64,000 nt of DNA from Parasphingorhabdus sp. SCSIO 66989 (GTDB taxonomy: Bacteria; Pseudomonadota; Alphaproteobacteria; Sphingomonadales; Sphingomonadaceae). Position numbers and translations under genes: made by a program. The DNA is taken from contig NZ_CP136594.1 in NCBI RefSeq assembly GCF_032852305.1, positions 1,339,501-1,403,500 of the forward strand, given 5' to 3'. The notes beneath the pieces were generated by a model, which had not been told where the DNA came from, made no database searches, and saw only the letters and a program-made list of their open reading frames with translations. The stretch's first letter is position 1. Each line of letters begins with the position of its first letter. Of this stretch, positions 40,836 to 49,102 are shown piece by piece.

Positions 40836-43322
40836 GTTGTCAAGGTAAAGCTGAGAGGCATGATAACCCTCTCGTGTGTATGCGCGCTGCCGACCGTATT
40901 TTTCAAATGGCACTCGCCCTGTTGAACGATTGGACCACCCTTTGACGCTATTCATCGCTCGTCCGACCAGTTGGGCGGATTGTGAGTTATAGGAGCGGGG
41001 ATCATTACCTAGCGCTTCGATCCATAGTTGTTTTAGGCATGTCACGTTGCGCTTTTTCGGCTCACCCTTCTCAAACCCGTCACCTGGAATGAAAGGGGTG
41101 TCCAACCAGGCAATCAATTGACCAGCCATTGCATCTTCGGCGGTTTCGATACGACGCGATTCCTGCAACTCTGCGGCTAGATATGCGGCGTTGCTGTCGG
41201 ACAGGTATAGCGGAAGGATGCCGTGAGGTTTTGCTTCGCGCATTTTCCGATAGGCTCGCACCGCTTCGGCCCATAGTTGGTCAACTTCTCGGCCTAACGC
41301 TTCGGTGTCGATAGTGTCCCCTTCGGGTAGCAAACACTCGACAGGCCAGAAGCGTCGGCCACCTGTTTCGTCACGCAGGTACTTGCGGTCGTTGGTCGAG
41401 CCGATGAAGATGCACTGGCGCGGGAAATCTTGGACTCTTCGGGCATACGCCAATCTCGTATGGTCAACTCGCCGGGAAATGAACGCTTTGATTTGCTGGT
41501 TGTCGTGCCGTGAGAAGCCGGAGAGTTCGGGTATCTCCATCAACCAGGCGTTTTGCATCGACTCTACCATCTTGTTCGTGTTGTCGAAGTCTGATGCCAG
41601 TTCTCCGAACCAGCCTTTTGATAGCGTTTCGATGAATGTGGACTTGCGGCGACCTTGCATACCTTCAAGGATGACAGCATAGTCGAACTTGTGACCAGGC
41701 TCGTAAATCCGGGTTACGGCAGCGATCATCATATTGCGGGCTACGCCGCGAGAATATGCGTTGTCTGGTGCGTTGAAGTATCGAACGAACAGGGTTTCGA
41801 TCCGATCCTCGCCGTCCCATTCTAGTTTCTCAAGATATTCGCGTACAGGGTGAAAGCCGTTTGCCTCTGCTACGTTGGTGATTGCGTCGTTTAGGTCTTG
41901 CTTGGGCACTTTGAAGCCGTATCCGCCCTGTGTCGTTGGCGTTTCAATCAGATCGCGCACCGTGCTGTCGTGAACGTCGCGCCATAGGTCGCCGTTGACC
42001 AAATCCTTGCGATCCCAAATTTTCCCGGTGAGTTGTTTGACACCCTTTGGCCCTTCTCGAAATTTCACCAGCTTTGCCGGTTTGCCAATGCGCACTATCA
42101 TGTCCGAGAACTCATTATAGGCAACGATACCTTTGATCCGAATGTCGTTCGCAATGATGAGTCCGACATTGGGCAGAGTGGGCCTGATCGCCCCTTTGTC
42201 ATTGAGATGGAACTTGCTCATCCACTCAGCTTTGCCTGGTTGGGTCGGCAGTTTCTCACCGAGATCGTCAAGTGCTGCGAACGCATCTGATTTGGTGCCC
42301 AAAAGGTCGTCGATAGACTGATTTCCTTCGTTTTCGGCGCCGTCTGAAAATCCATCATGGCCGTCGATTATAGCGTCGAATTTTTGCTCGAACCTAGCCA
42401 GTTTCGCGGCCTGGATAATTGTCGCCATCCGAATGTTTCTGGTTTTATTGTCCTTGAAGCTAAGCCACACTCGGCGCGCATCGTTGATGTCGAACTTCTC
42501 AGATTGGCCTGAGAAATCGCACCATAGCGCGAAAGCATCACCCTCAAGGCCACGGCCCGCAAACTCATGGTGGAGCGCCATACCGACCTGAAACCAACCG
42601 TCCCGATCTTCGCACCATTCATCAACAGGTAGTGCAAAAACATGCCCCTTGGCCTCTGCGATGGAGAGACCGAGGGGAGGTCGGTCGTCCGCATCGCCAT
42701 CAATTGCGCCTGAAACACCTGGTAAGCCGGAAACAATAGCGGCTGCTATTGATGGTGCTATGCCGAGTGCGAGTTCGTCGAAGTCGAACGGTCGTTCCCA
42801 TGTGTATTCTGCGCCGGTGTCGGGATGGACTGATGGTGGCATGGCCACTTGTTTGCCGGTGCCGAACAATTCGATCTCCCAATCGAACTTCTTGACCGGG
42901 CGCTGCTTCTGCGGGTCCATGACCATTGAGAAGCCTTCTGATCGTGCAATTTTCTTCGAGCGGAACGCCTCGCTTGTGATGAAGTAATAGTGCCTTGATT
43001 CACCACCTGAGCCGGACAGTACGACCGGGAGAGCCTTATACCCTGGTATCAGGCCGCCGAGTATCTCGTGTGCCTCGTCCGCAAGTTCCTCATTCCTTAT
43101 GTCGAGATCAATGACGTGCAGAAATCCACCGGCGACTTTTGACGGATCGCCGAGCCGAACGCCAACATTGTAACCGTCCCGATAGAGTGCTGCCAATTCA
43201 TCGCGGGTTTTGCGCGGCACACTGCTCCAAGAACGCTCAACAGGAGCCTTGGACTGTTCGTGTAACCAATGAATTGAGAAGCCACTGTCAATGAACGGCC
43301 CCAATATATTGAGGAGTGACAT
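40827..43322 (-). CDS. Primase-helicase (prim-pol, PriCT-2 and VirE domains)
   Basis: 831 residues, central replication protein. Residues 1-210: bifunctional primase-polymerase-type domain (VIDLDIRNEE with metal Asp, SGSGGESRHYYF, EIELFGTGKQVAMPPS). About 225-300: PriCT-2-type (VDEWCEDRDGWFQVGMALHHE). About 440-800: VirE/D5-like helicase with a Walker A-like EGMQGRRKST near 553-562; the residue before the Lys is Arg, not Gly, as in some VirE relatives. DNETGGRRFWP-type sensor follows. It likely primes and unwinds the phage origin. It runs opposite to the polymerase genes. Confidence 0.85.
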   Translation of the reverse strand: MSLLNILGPFIDSGFSIHWLHEQSKAPVERSWSSVPRKTRDELAALYRDGYNVGVRLGDPSKVAGGFLHVIDLDIRNEELADEAHEILGGLIPGYKALPVVLSGSGGESRHYYFITSEAFRSKKIARSEGFSMVMDPQKQRPVKKFDWEIELFGTGKQVAMPPSVHPDTGAEYTWERPFDFDELALGIAPSIAAAIVSGLPGVSGAIDGDADDRPPLGLSIAEAKGHVFALPVDEWCEDRDGWFQVGMALHHEFAGRGLEGDAFALWCDFSGQSEKFDINDARRVWLSFKDNKTRNIRMATIIQAAKLARFEQKFDAIIDGHDGFSDGAENEGNQSIDDLLGTKSDAFAALDDLGEKLPTQPGKAEWMSKFHLNDKGAIRPTLPNVGLIIANDIRIKGIVAYNEFSDMIVRIGKPAKLVKFREGPKGVKQLTGKIWDRKDLVNGDLWRDVHDSTVRDLIETPTTQGGYGFKVPKQDLNDAITNVAEANGFHPVREYLEKLEWDGEDRIETLFVRYFNAPDNAYSRGVARNMMIAAVTRIYEPGHKFDYAVILEGMQGRRKSTFIETLSKGWFGELASDFDNTNKMVESMQNAWLMEIPELSGFSRHDNQQIKAFISRRVDHTRLAYARRVQDFPRQCIFIGSTNDRKYLRDETGGRRFWPVECLLPEGDTIDTEALGREVDQLWAEAVRAYRKMREAKPHGILPLYLSDSNAAYLAAELQESRRIETAEDAMAGQLIAWLDTPFIPGDGFEKGEPKKRNVTCLKQLWIEALGNDPRSYNSQSAQLVGRAMNSVKGWSNRSTGRVPFEKYGRQRAYTREGYHASQLYLDNLP

Positions 43323-43359
43323 AAGACCTCGCTTGAATAAGAGCAGCGCTGGTAGCGCG

Positions 43360-43650
43360 TCAGATGAACAGGTTGAGTTCGCTCTTTGTCAGCGGGTTGG
43401 TGCCACCGGCCTCTAGCAGATCGAGATTATCCTTCGTTGCAGCGACCTTGAGAAGAGTATCGCGACCCTTGGTTGACAGCTTGTTTTTGCGCAACCAGCG
43501 ATAGATGTTTTCATAGCTGTAACCCGCCAATTCCGCCAGTTTTACGATGTTCAAGGCACCGCGATCATTGTGCGCAATTGGGAACTTTTCAGTCAGCAGA
43601 TTTAGCAGCGGCCCCTGCACGTTGGGGGACCGTTTTTTCCTCGGAACCAT
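43360..43650 (-). CDS. Helix-turn-helix regulator
   Basis: 96 residues. GALNIVKLAELAGYSYENIYRWLRKNKLS is a clear helix-turn-helix. The basic start (PRKKRSP) supports DNA binding. ATG 43650 is preceded by GGAGG; the longer frame to 43704 runs into the half-site AAACTTGAAT at 43704. Candidate regulator of the replication block and of the dispersed half-sites. Confidence 0.72.
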   Translation of the reverse strand: MVPRKKRSPNVQGPLLNLLTEKFPIAHNDRGALNIVKLAELAGYSYENIYRWLRKNKLSTKGRDTLLKVAATKDNLDLLEAGGTNPLTKSELNLFI

Positions 43651-43703
43651 TAGAACCTCCATATTCACTTTCAGCATACCCGAAAAGATTTTCTGCTCAA
43701 CCA

Positions 43704-43713
43704 AAACTTGAAT
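43704..43713 (+). promoter_or_regulatory. AAACTTGAAT half-site between divergent replication genes
   Basis: Half-site followed by AAGGAATTTTCTTGA, lying in the 141-bp gap between the HTH gene (minus) and the gene at 43792 (plus), so it could control both. Confidence 0.55.
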
Positions 43714-43791
43714 AAGGAATTTTCTTGAGGCATATAGACAATCGTTCGGCGCGTTTCTCTGACGCCGATGGATTGTGAAAGGGACGACGAA

Positions 43792-44499
43792 ATGACGTTA
43801 GAATCTGCGCTGGCGGAAAACACCGCCGCACTCAAGGAAGTTGCTGAATTACTTAAGCAAAGTAATGAAGCTCGGGCGAAAATTATGGCTGATGCGAACA
43901 TCGGCGGCATGAAAACCCCGACCCCATCTTCGGCTGGTTCTGACACCGATATGTCGGTTGCAGACATAAAAACAAACTTGAATAACGCTGATTTGGCGAC
44001 CATGAAGGCAATGCTTGAGGCCGAGGAAAACGGCAAGAAGCGTTCAACGGCCATCAAGGCCATCACCGAAGCGATTGCGGCAGCCGAGGGAAACGCTGGC
44101 CCTACTGCGGATGCGACCCCGACCCCGGCAGAAACAACCACGTCTGCCCCGGAACAGCAGACGGCCCAGGCTGCATCCCCTTCTGACAAGAACGCCGAGC
44201 CGGTGCCAGCCGGTGTAACCGGCGAGTTGGCCGCCAAGACCTTTGGTGCCTATTTTGCTGAGACCGACGACGAGCAGGAACGCGCCAATCGTCGCGAGTT
44301 CACCAAGAATGTGATCGAAACACTTGGTTCCAAGATTGGCGAACTGTCCGGCGATGATGCGCGTAAGGCTGTGTTCTTCCTGCGCCGTCAGCGCGGCGGT
44401 CTGCCTGTTGATTTCAGTGCCGCATATGACTTCGACGGCTCGCCGATGCAGGAGTTGGGGGCGGCTCCTGCTGCCTCCGTTGAGGACGAACTTCTGTAA
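43792..44499 (+). CDS. Replication-block protein sharing a helical module with the gpFI-position protein
   Basis: 235 residues. An N-terminal helix (LESALAENTAALKEVAELL) is followed by a helical module at about 55-100 (VADIKT, ATMKAML, EENG, RSTAIKAI) very like residues 55-100 of the protein at 6551. A long Pro/Ala/Thr linker and a folded C-terminal region (EFTKNVIETLGSKIGELSGDDARK) follow, ending in the acidic tip SVEDELL. GGGACGACGAA precedes the ATG. An AAACTTGAAT half-site lies inside the gene at 43974. Function unassigned; a role in replication or recombination is inferred from context. Confidence 0.65.
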   Translation: MTLESALAENTAALKEVAELLKQSNEARAKIMADANIGGMKTPTPSSAGSDTDMSVADIKTNLNNADLATMKAMLEAEENGKKRSTAIKAITEAIAAAEGNAGPTADATPTPAETTTSAPEQQTAQAASPSDKNAEPVPAGVTGELAAKTFGAYFAETDDEQERANRREFTKNVIETLGSKIGELSGDDARKAVFFLRRQRGGLPVDFSAAYDFDGSPMQELGAAPAASVEDELL

Positions 44500-44523
44500 T
44501 CCGGCTGCGGTCGGTAGTCGGTG

Positions 44524-44606
44524 CCTGCTCGGCGTGTTCCCCTTGCGTCGAGCAGGTTTCAGACGAGCGGCGGTGTCCGGTCATGAGCGCCGCTGCTCAT
44601 CTGAAA
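44524..44606 (+). promoter_or_regulatory. Two successive hairpins before the Acb2-like gene
   Basis: First stem CCTGCTCG / CGAGCAGG (44524-44531, 44549-44556), perfect 8 bp. Second stem begins TTTCAGA at 44557-44563 and closes with TCTGAAA at 44600-44606, with further pairing of GC-rich inner parts. They may attenuate transcription or protect mRNA ends ahead of the downstream operon. Confidence 0.6.
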
Positions 44607-44625
44607 CCTGAATAGGAGACCACCA

Positions 44626-44844
44626 ATGGACCATACCCATAAGACCCATCGCAAGCTGAATGAAGCTGAGGTCAATGCGATCAATTACTTCAAGGATTGT
44701 GCCAATCAGATGATCGAATATGCCGATAAAATCATCGCCAACAACCCGGACTGTGACGCTCTCACCCGGCCAATGAACGAGGCGAAAACGCGCTTCGAGG
44801 AAGGCGTAATGTTTGCCACCAAAGCGATCTCCTCTCCTGAATGA
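44626..44844 (+). CDS. Acb2-like cyclic nucleotide sponge (anti-CBASS) candidate
   Basis: 72 residues. The pattern HRKL-x-E-x-E near the start, a first helix with IN-x-x-K, and a second helix ending in K/T-x-x-x-x-GVMFATKAISSP resemble the helical-hairpin family of Acb2/Tad1 proteins (HRKLSE..., LQ-GFMAL-RAVA-P). These proteins form oligomers that sequester cyclic dinucleotides and similar signals, disabling CBASS or related defences. AGGAG lies at the right distance. Recognition is by pattern only, so the call is probable. It overlaps the next gene by ATGA. Confidence 0.66.
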   Translation: MDHTHKTHRKLNEAEVNAINYFKDCANQMIEYADKIIANNPDCDALTRPMNEAKTRFEEGVMFATKAISSPE

Positions 44845-46100
44845 GTCAACACGCTCGCCTTTCCCCCTCGGCTGCTGAAAGTTGGATGACCTGCGCTGGT
44901 TATCCAAATGCTGTCGCTGGTCTGCCTAACCTGTCGTCTGAGTACGCAGCGGAAGGTACGGCGGCGCATGAGGTAGCCGACGATTGCCTGTCTCTCGGCA
45001 TGGATGCGTATGACTTTATTGGGTCGCGCATCAAGGTTGAGGATACGGACGCCGAGGGAGAGGTTGTTCAGCCTTGGGAGTTTGATTGGACCTATGAGGA
45101 TGCGGTCGCCCTGCAACCAGGCATTGACGAAATCCGGTCATTTGGTGGTGTCTTTTTCGGTGAGCATCGGGTCGATCTGTCCGAAGTGATGAAGGTCGAT
45201 AATCAGTTCGGTACGCTCGACCGAGGGGTTGTGCTTGATGACCTGATTATTGTCGGCGATCTGAAATGGGGCAGGGGGATTCCTGTTTCCCCGATCCGCA
45301 ACAAGCAGTTGATGATCTACGCGCTCGGCTTCTGGCAAAATGTCGCTCGTCACCACACCAATGCGACCGATTTTCTCTTCATCATCGACCAACCGCGCTG
45401 CCAAGGTGGCGGCGGTCATTGGCGTTGCACCCTTGATGAACTTCTGGCCTTTCGAGACGAGGTTCGGGTCGCGGCGCGCAATACGCTTGATGCCGACGCC
45501 CCAAGGAAGGCGTCAGCGAAAGGATGCTATTGGTGTGACCGCCGCAAGCAGCCGCCGACCGAGGACGGGGCAGTATCAGGCTGCAAGACTTATGACGATT
45601 TTGCCCTTGATGTGATCGGCACATCATTCGACGGGATAGACAGTGGTGAGGATCATGAGTTGCCTCAGATTACCGCTCTGTCGGCCCAACGCCGAAGCTG
45701 GATCGTAAGGCATAAAAGTGTGATCGAGAAGTGGCTTGAGAGCATCCATACCCAGGTTATCCAAGACGGTCTGAACGGCCTTCCTACACCTGGCCATAAG
45801 GTCGTCGATGGGCGCCGAGGTCGCAAGGCTTGGGTTGATGAGGATATGGCCGAAATTTGGCTCGCTTACAAACTCGATGCGCTTCCTTACGAACAAAAGA
45901 TGCTGTCTCCGGCAAAGGCCCTCGAAGCGTTGCACAAAGCTGAGCGCGAGGCACTGGCCAATTTGGACCTGTTCAAAGAGGGCCAACCGAAACCCATCCT
46001 AGTCGATGAGAATGACGAGCGACCGGCTCGTGCATCCGTCGATGACAAGTTTTCCGAAGTGGAAAGTTCCGAAGTTCAAGTTACCGAAGAGGAGTTGTAA
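44841..46100 (+). CDS. PD-(D/E)XK exonuclease with Fe-S type cysteines (DUF2800)
   Basis: 419 residues. DUF2800 start (HARLSPSAAESWMTCAG) and EGTAAHEVADDCL. RecB/Cas4-type catalytic outline: H43, D127 in GTLD, D140-L-K142 in VGDLKWG, and Q156-x-x-x-Y in NKQLMIYALG. One Cys at 18 and three at 229, 232 and 248 reproduce the AddB/Cas4 4Fe-4S arrangement. It probably resects double-stranded ends during phage recombination. It is followed by the ssDNA-binding protein, a usual partner. Confidence 0.8.
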   Translation: MSQHARLSPSAAESWMTCAGYPNAVAGLPNLSSEYAAEGTAAHEVADDCLSLGMDAYDFIGSRIKVEDTDAEGEVVQPWEFDWTYEDAVALQPGIDEIRSFGGVFFGEHRVDLSEVMKVDNQFGTLDRGVVLDDLIIVGDLKWGRGIPVSPIRNKQLMIYALGFWQNVARHHTNATDFLFIIDQPRCQGGGGHWRCTLDELLAFRDEVRVAARNTLDADAPRKASAKGCYWCDRRKQPPTEDGAVSGCKTYDDFALDVIGTSFDGIDSGEDHELPQITALSAQRRSWIVRHKSVIEKWLESIHTQVIQDGLNGLPTPGHKVVDGRRGRKAWVDEDMAEIWLAYKLDALPYEQKMLSPAKALEALHKAEREALANLDLFKEGQPKPILVDENDERPARASVDDKFSEVESSEVQVTEEEL

Positions 46101-46102
46101 AA

Positions 46103-46813
46103 ATGGCTGCTAATATTGAGTTGACGTTGAAAGATGTAATGCTTTCATTCCCCTCTCTTTTTTCTCCCAAGAAGAGTGAATTTAAGGATGCCCAGGGTAA
46201 TGTCACACACACCTTTAGCTATGAATGTAACCTTATCATTGATCGCGATGACCCGCAGGTTGAAACTGTAAAAAAGGCGATCCGAACTGTACTTTCAGAA
46301 GAATGGCCAAACAGTCCACCAACCATTCCGGCTGATCGCCGTTGCTTGCGGTCGGGCATGGTCGAAGACCCTGATACCGGAGAGCAGAAAGCGCGTTGGG
46401 ACGGTTACGACGGCAAGGTCTTCGTTTCTTGCCGTCGTAAAGTACAATCTCCGCACGAGCCTAATCCTGTGCAGATTATTGACGGTATTCGTGGTCCGGT
46501 CGATCCCGAAACAGGCAAGCGCCCATATCCGCGATTGAAGGAGTCTGACGGCAAAATCTACGCCGGTGCCAAGGTGAACGCCATTATCCGCATTTATGCC
46601 TATAACGGCGCGAAAGACGGCAACCCACACCGCATCAATGCTTCGATTGAGGCTGTGCAATTTGCCGGTCACGGGGAGAAGTTCGGCGCCAAACCTGTCG
46701 ATGTTGATAGTGCTTTCGACGAGGTTGAAGGTCTCATGGAAGACGGTTTCTCCGATGGCTCTGGCGCGCAGCAGGGCCAGTCCAATTCAGCAATTGACGA
46801 CGAGTTGCTGTAA
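46103..46813 (+). CDS. Single-stranded DNA-binding protein (DUF2815, gp2.5-like)
   Basis: 236 residues. An OB-like DUF2815 core (DVMLSFPSLFSPKKSEF, FSYECNLIIDRDD, YAGAKVNAIIRIYAYNG, INASIEAVQFAGHGEKFG) and a flexible, acidic C-terminal tail ending IDDELL, as in T7 gp2.5 and SSB, where the acidic tip contacts partner proteins. GAGGAG precedes the ATG. The flanking exonuclease and polymerase genes fit a replication/recombination role. Confidence 0.83.
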   Translation: MAANIELTLKDVMLSFPSLFSPKKSEFKDAQGNVTHTFSYECNLIIDRDDPQVETVKKAIRTVLSEEWPNSPPTIPADRRCLRSGMVEDPDTGEQKARWDGYDGKVFVSCRRKVQSPHEPNPVQIIDGIRGPVDPETGKRPYPRLKESDGKIYAGAKVNAIIRIYAYNGAKDGNPHRINASIEAVQFAGHGEKFGAKPVDVDSAFDEVEGLMEDGFSDGSGAQQGQSNSAIDDELL

Positions 46814-46840
46814 CGGAGAGGGTCGCGCTGTGCTTGGGAT

Positions 46841-46857
46841 TTGAAGGTTTCCTTCAA
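46841..46857. promoter_or_regulatory. Hairpin TTGAAGG-TTT-CCTTCAA before the polymerase gene
   Basis: Perfect 7-bp arms with a 3-nt loop, ending 23 bases before the polymerase ATG. It shares TTCAAG with the dispersed palindrome in inverted arrangement. No T-run follows. Confidence 0.6.
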
Positions 46858-46880
46858 GTACGGCGCGGCCCATTGGTCTT

Positions 46881-48812
46881 ATGAAGCGCCAAGTCGCAAA
46901 CGACATTGAAATCTATGAGAACTATCTTCTGATTGCCTTCCAGGATGTAGCGGACGGCGAGATAGTGACGTTCGAGAAGCGCGTCTGTCCGCAGACAAGC
47001 GACGTTACCGGTAATTTCGATGATGAGCGGATTCATCGGATCATTTCGTCATGCCAGATCATCACCTTCAACGGCATGGCCTTCGACGTTCCTCTGATCT
47101 ATTACGCGCTAGGCGGCGCGACCGTTGGTAGCATCAAACGGGCGGCTAATCGGATCATCCACGAAGGTCTCAAGTGGTGGAATGTTGCCAAAGAACTCAA
47201 CATCTATATTCCGCAGATAGACCATATTGACCTGATCGAACCAAACCCTGCGGTGATGCAAGGTCTCAAGGTTCTCAACGGTCGGCTGCATGGCCCGAAG
47301 ATGCAGGATTTACCTTATCCACCTGATGCCGTCTTGACGGACGAGCAGATGGATAAGGTTCGAGACTATTGCGGCAATGATCTCGACGCCACGGTCAGGC
47401 TTTTCCGAGCGCTCGAAGAGCCGATCAAAATGCGCGAAGAGATCGCAGCTCGTTACGGTTTGCCGGACATGCGCTCGAAGAGTGATGCGCAGATGGGCGA
47501 GGCGATCATCAAGAACAGGGTTGAAGATACCCTCGGTCGTCGGGTGCAGAAAGATGCTGTCACGTCGGGAACGACTTTCAGCTATCAGGTGCCGGACTTC
47601 ATTCGATTTGAAACACCCCTGATGCAGAAGTTGTTGGACGATGTTCGGCACACTGTTTTTAGAGTGAACGCTAATGGCCGCGTTATAATGCCGAAGTCGC
47701 TTGACGGTCGATACATCGAACTTGGGGCCAGTACCTATAAGATGGGCATAGGTGGGCTTCATTCGACGGAGGCCAATCGGGCAGTTCATTCCACCGAAGA
47801 TCATGTCCTGATCGACGCCGATGTGGCCAGTCAGTATCCTTCGATCATCCTTAAGCTAGGCTTGGCACCCAAGGCGCTCGGAAACGCCTTCCTCGACGCC
47901 TATAAAGCCATTTATGACGAACGCCGTGCCGCTAAGAAGGCGGGTGATAAGGTTCGCGACAAAGGCGGCAAGATCGCGCTCAATGGCTGCTATGGTAAAC
48001 TCGGCTCCAAATACTCTGTGCTTCATGCGCCCCATTTGATGATTGCTGTCACCCTCACGGGTCAGTTGTCGCTACTCATGTTGATCGAAAAGGCCGAGCA
48101 GGCCGGTATTACGGTCGTTTCAGGCAATACAGACGGTGTTGTGTTCAGGCTGGCGCGGTCGGATCACGAAGGGTTGGATCACGACCGGCTGATCGGCGGT
48201 AAGCTGAAAGAGATAACCGACTGGTGGGAGAATCTGACCGGCTTTGATCTTGAGTTTGCCGAATACAAAGCGATCTATAACCTGTCGGTCAACACCTATT
48301 TTGCGATCAAAGCCGATGGCGGTGTCAAACGCAAAGGGACGCTCTCTAACCCATGGGAAGAGGGTGATCTGCGCGCTCAGATGATGAAGAATCCGAACAT
48401 GACGATCTGTTCGGACGCAGCTCTTAAATTCATCACCGATGGGGTTGATCCGGCTGAGACCATAAGAACGTCAGATGACGTGCGTGGCTTCGTCACGGTG
48501 GTCAACGTCAAAGGGGGCGGCAAATGGCGCGAAGAGCCGATAGGGAAGGTCGTTAGGTATGCCTGGTGCCTTGACGGCGACCCCATCTATTATTGCGACC
48601 CGCACCCAACAACAGGCAATTTCAAGAAAGTCAGCCGGACGGATAGCAGCCGCCCGTTAATGAATCTCCCCGACCGGGTGCCGGATGACATCGATTATGA
48701 GCGCTATATCGCCGAGGCTTGGGATATTCTTGAATCCGTTGGTGCCGTTCACCGTTTTGGTCAGACTATGCCGCAACTCGGCTTTTTGCTTGCTGGTTGG
48801 GATTTACCATGA
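46881..48812 (+). CDS. Family B DNA polymerase (divergent phage type)
   Basis: 643 residues, short for the family. Exonuclease-like DIE at residues 8-10 with later NGMAFDVPL and NDLDATVRL segments. Polymerase motif A is DADVASQYPSII (about 312-323), motif B KIALNGCYGKLGS (about 364), and motif C GNTDGV (about 415-420), where the usual DTDS is NTDG; the catalytic second Asp remains. No strong ribosome-binding site is seen, but a hairpin precedes the ATG. It would copy the phage genome with the primase-helicase on the opposite strand. Confidence 0.85.
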   Translation: MKRQVANDIEIYENYLLIAFQDVADGEIVTFEKRVCPQTSDVTGNFDDERIHRIISSCQIITFNGMAFDVPLIYYALGGATVGSIKRAANRIIHEGLKWWNVAKELNIYIPQIDHIDLIEPNPAVMQGLKVLNGRLHGPKMQDLPYPPDAVLTDEQMDKVRDYCGNDLDATVRLFRALEEPIKMREEIAARYGLPDMRSKSDAQMGEAIIKNRVEDTLGRRVQKDAVTSGTTFSYQVPDFIRFETPLMQKLLDDVRHTVFRVNANGRVIMPKSLDGRYIELGASTYKMGIGGLHSTEANRAVHSTEDHVLIDADVASQYPSIILKLGLAPKALGNAFLDAYKAIYDERRAAKKAGDKVRDKGGKIALNGCYGKLGSKYSVLHAPHLMIAVTLTGQLSLLMLIEKAEQAGITVVSGNTDGVVFRLARSDHEGLDHDRLIGGKLKEITDWWENLTGFDLEFAEYKAIYNLSVNTYFAIKADGGVKRKGTLSNPWEEGDLRAQMMKNPNMTICSDAALKFITDGVDPAETIRTSDDVRGFVTVVNVKGGGKWREEPIGKVVRYAWCLDGDPIYYCDPHPTTGNFKKVSRTDSSRPLMNLPDRVPDDIDYERYIAEAWDILESVGAVHRFGQTMPQLGFLLAGWDLP

Positions 48813-49102
48813 GCGCCGAACTCGAAGCAGAAATCGAGGACGATGTAACGATCTTCGCAACCAACCGAGGGTGGTTGGTCCGCAAGATGGTCTATCCCGG
48901 CCGGCGCGGTTGCCCTGATCGATGGTTTTTCAAACGCGGTCGATTGGTAATCATAGAGTTTAAGCGTCCGGGGGAGCCGCCCACCGGAAACCAAGAGCGC
49001 GAGCATGTGCGTTTCTTTGAGCAGGGCTTTCATGTCCATGTGCTGAGTGACCGCGACAAAGCCTGCCTGCTTCTCGAAGGCACACCATATGTCAAAGACT
49101 GA
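48809..49102 (+). CDS. VRR-NUC nuclease
   Basis: 97 residues. GCPDRWFFKRGRLVIIEFKRPGEPPTGNQ has the PD-x-n-E-x-K motif and the downstream Gln of the VRR-NUC fold, which cleaves branched DNA. The small size matches stand-alone phage versions. ATGA overlap with the polymerase and a 14-bp overlap with the helicase show co-translation; the trio is common in phages. Confidence 0.9.
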   Translation: MSAELEAEIEDDVTIFATNRGWLVRKMVYPGRRGCPDRWFFKRGRLVIIEFKRPGEPPTGNQEREHVRFFEQGFHVHVLSDRDKACLLLEGTPYVKD

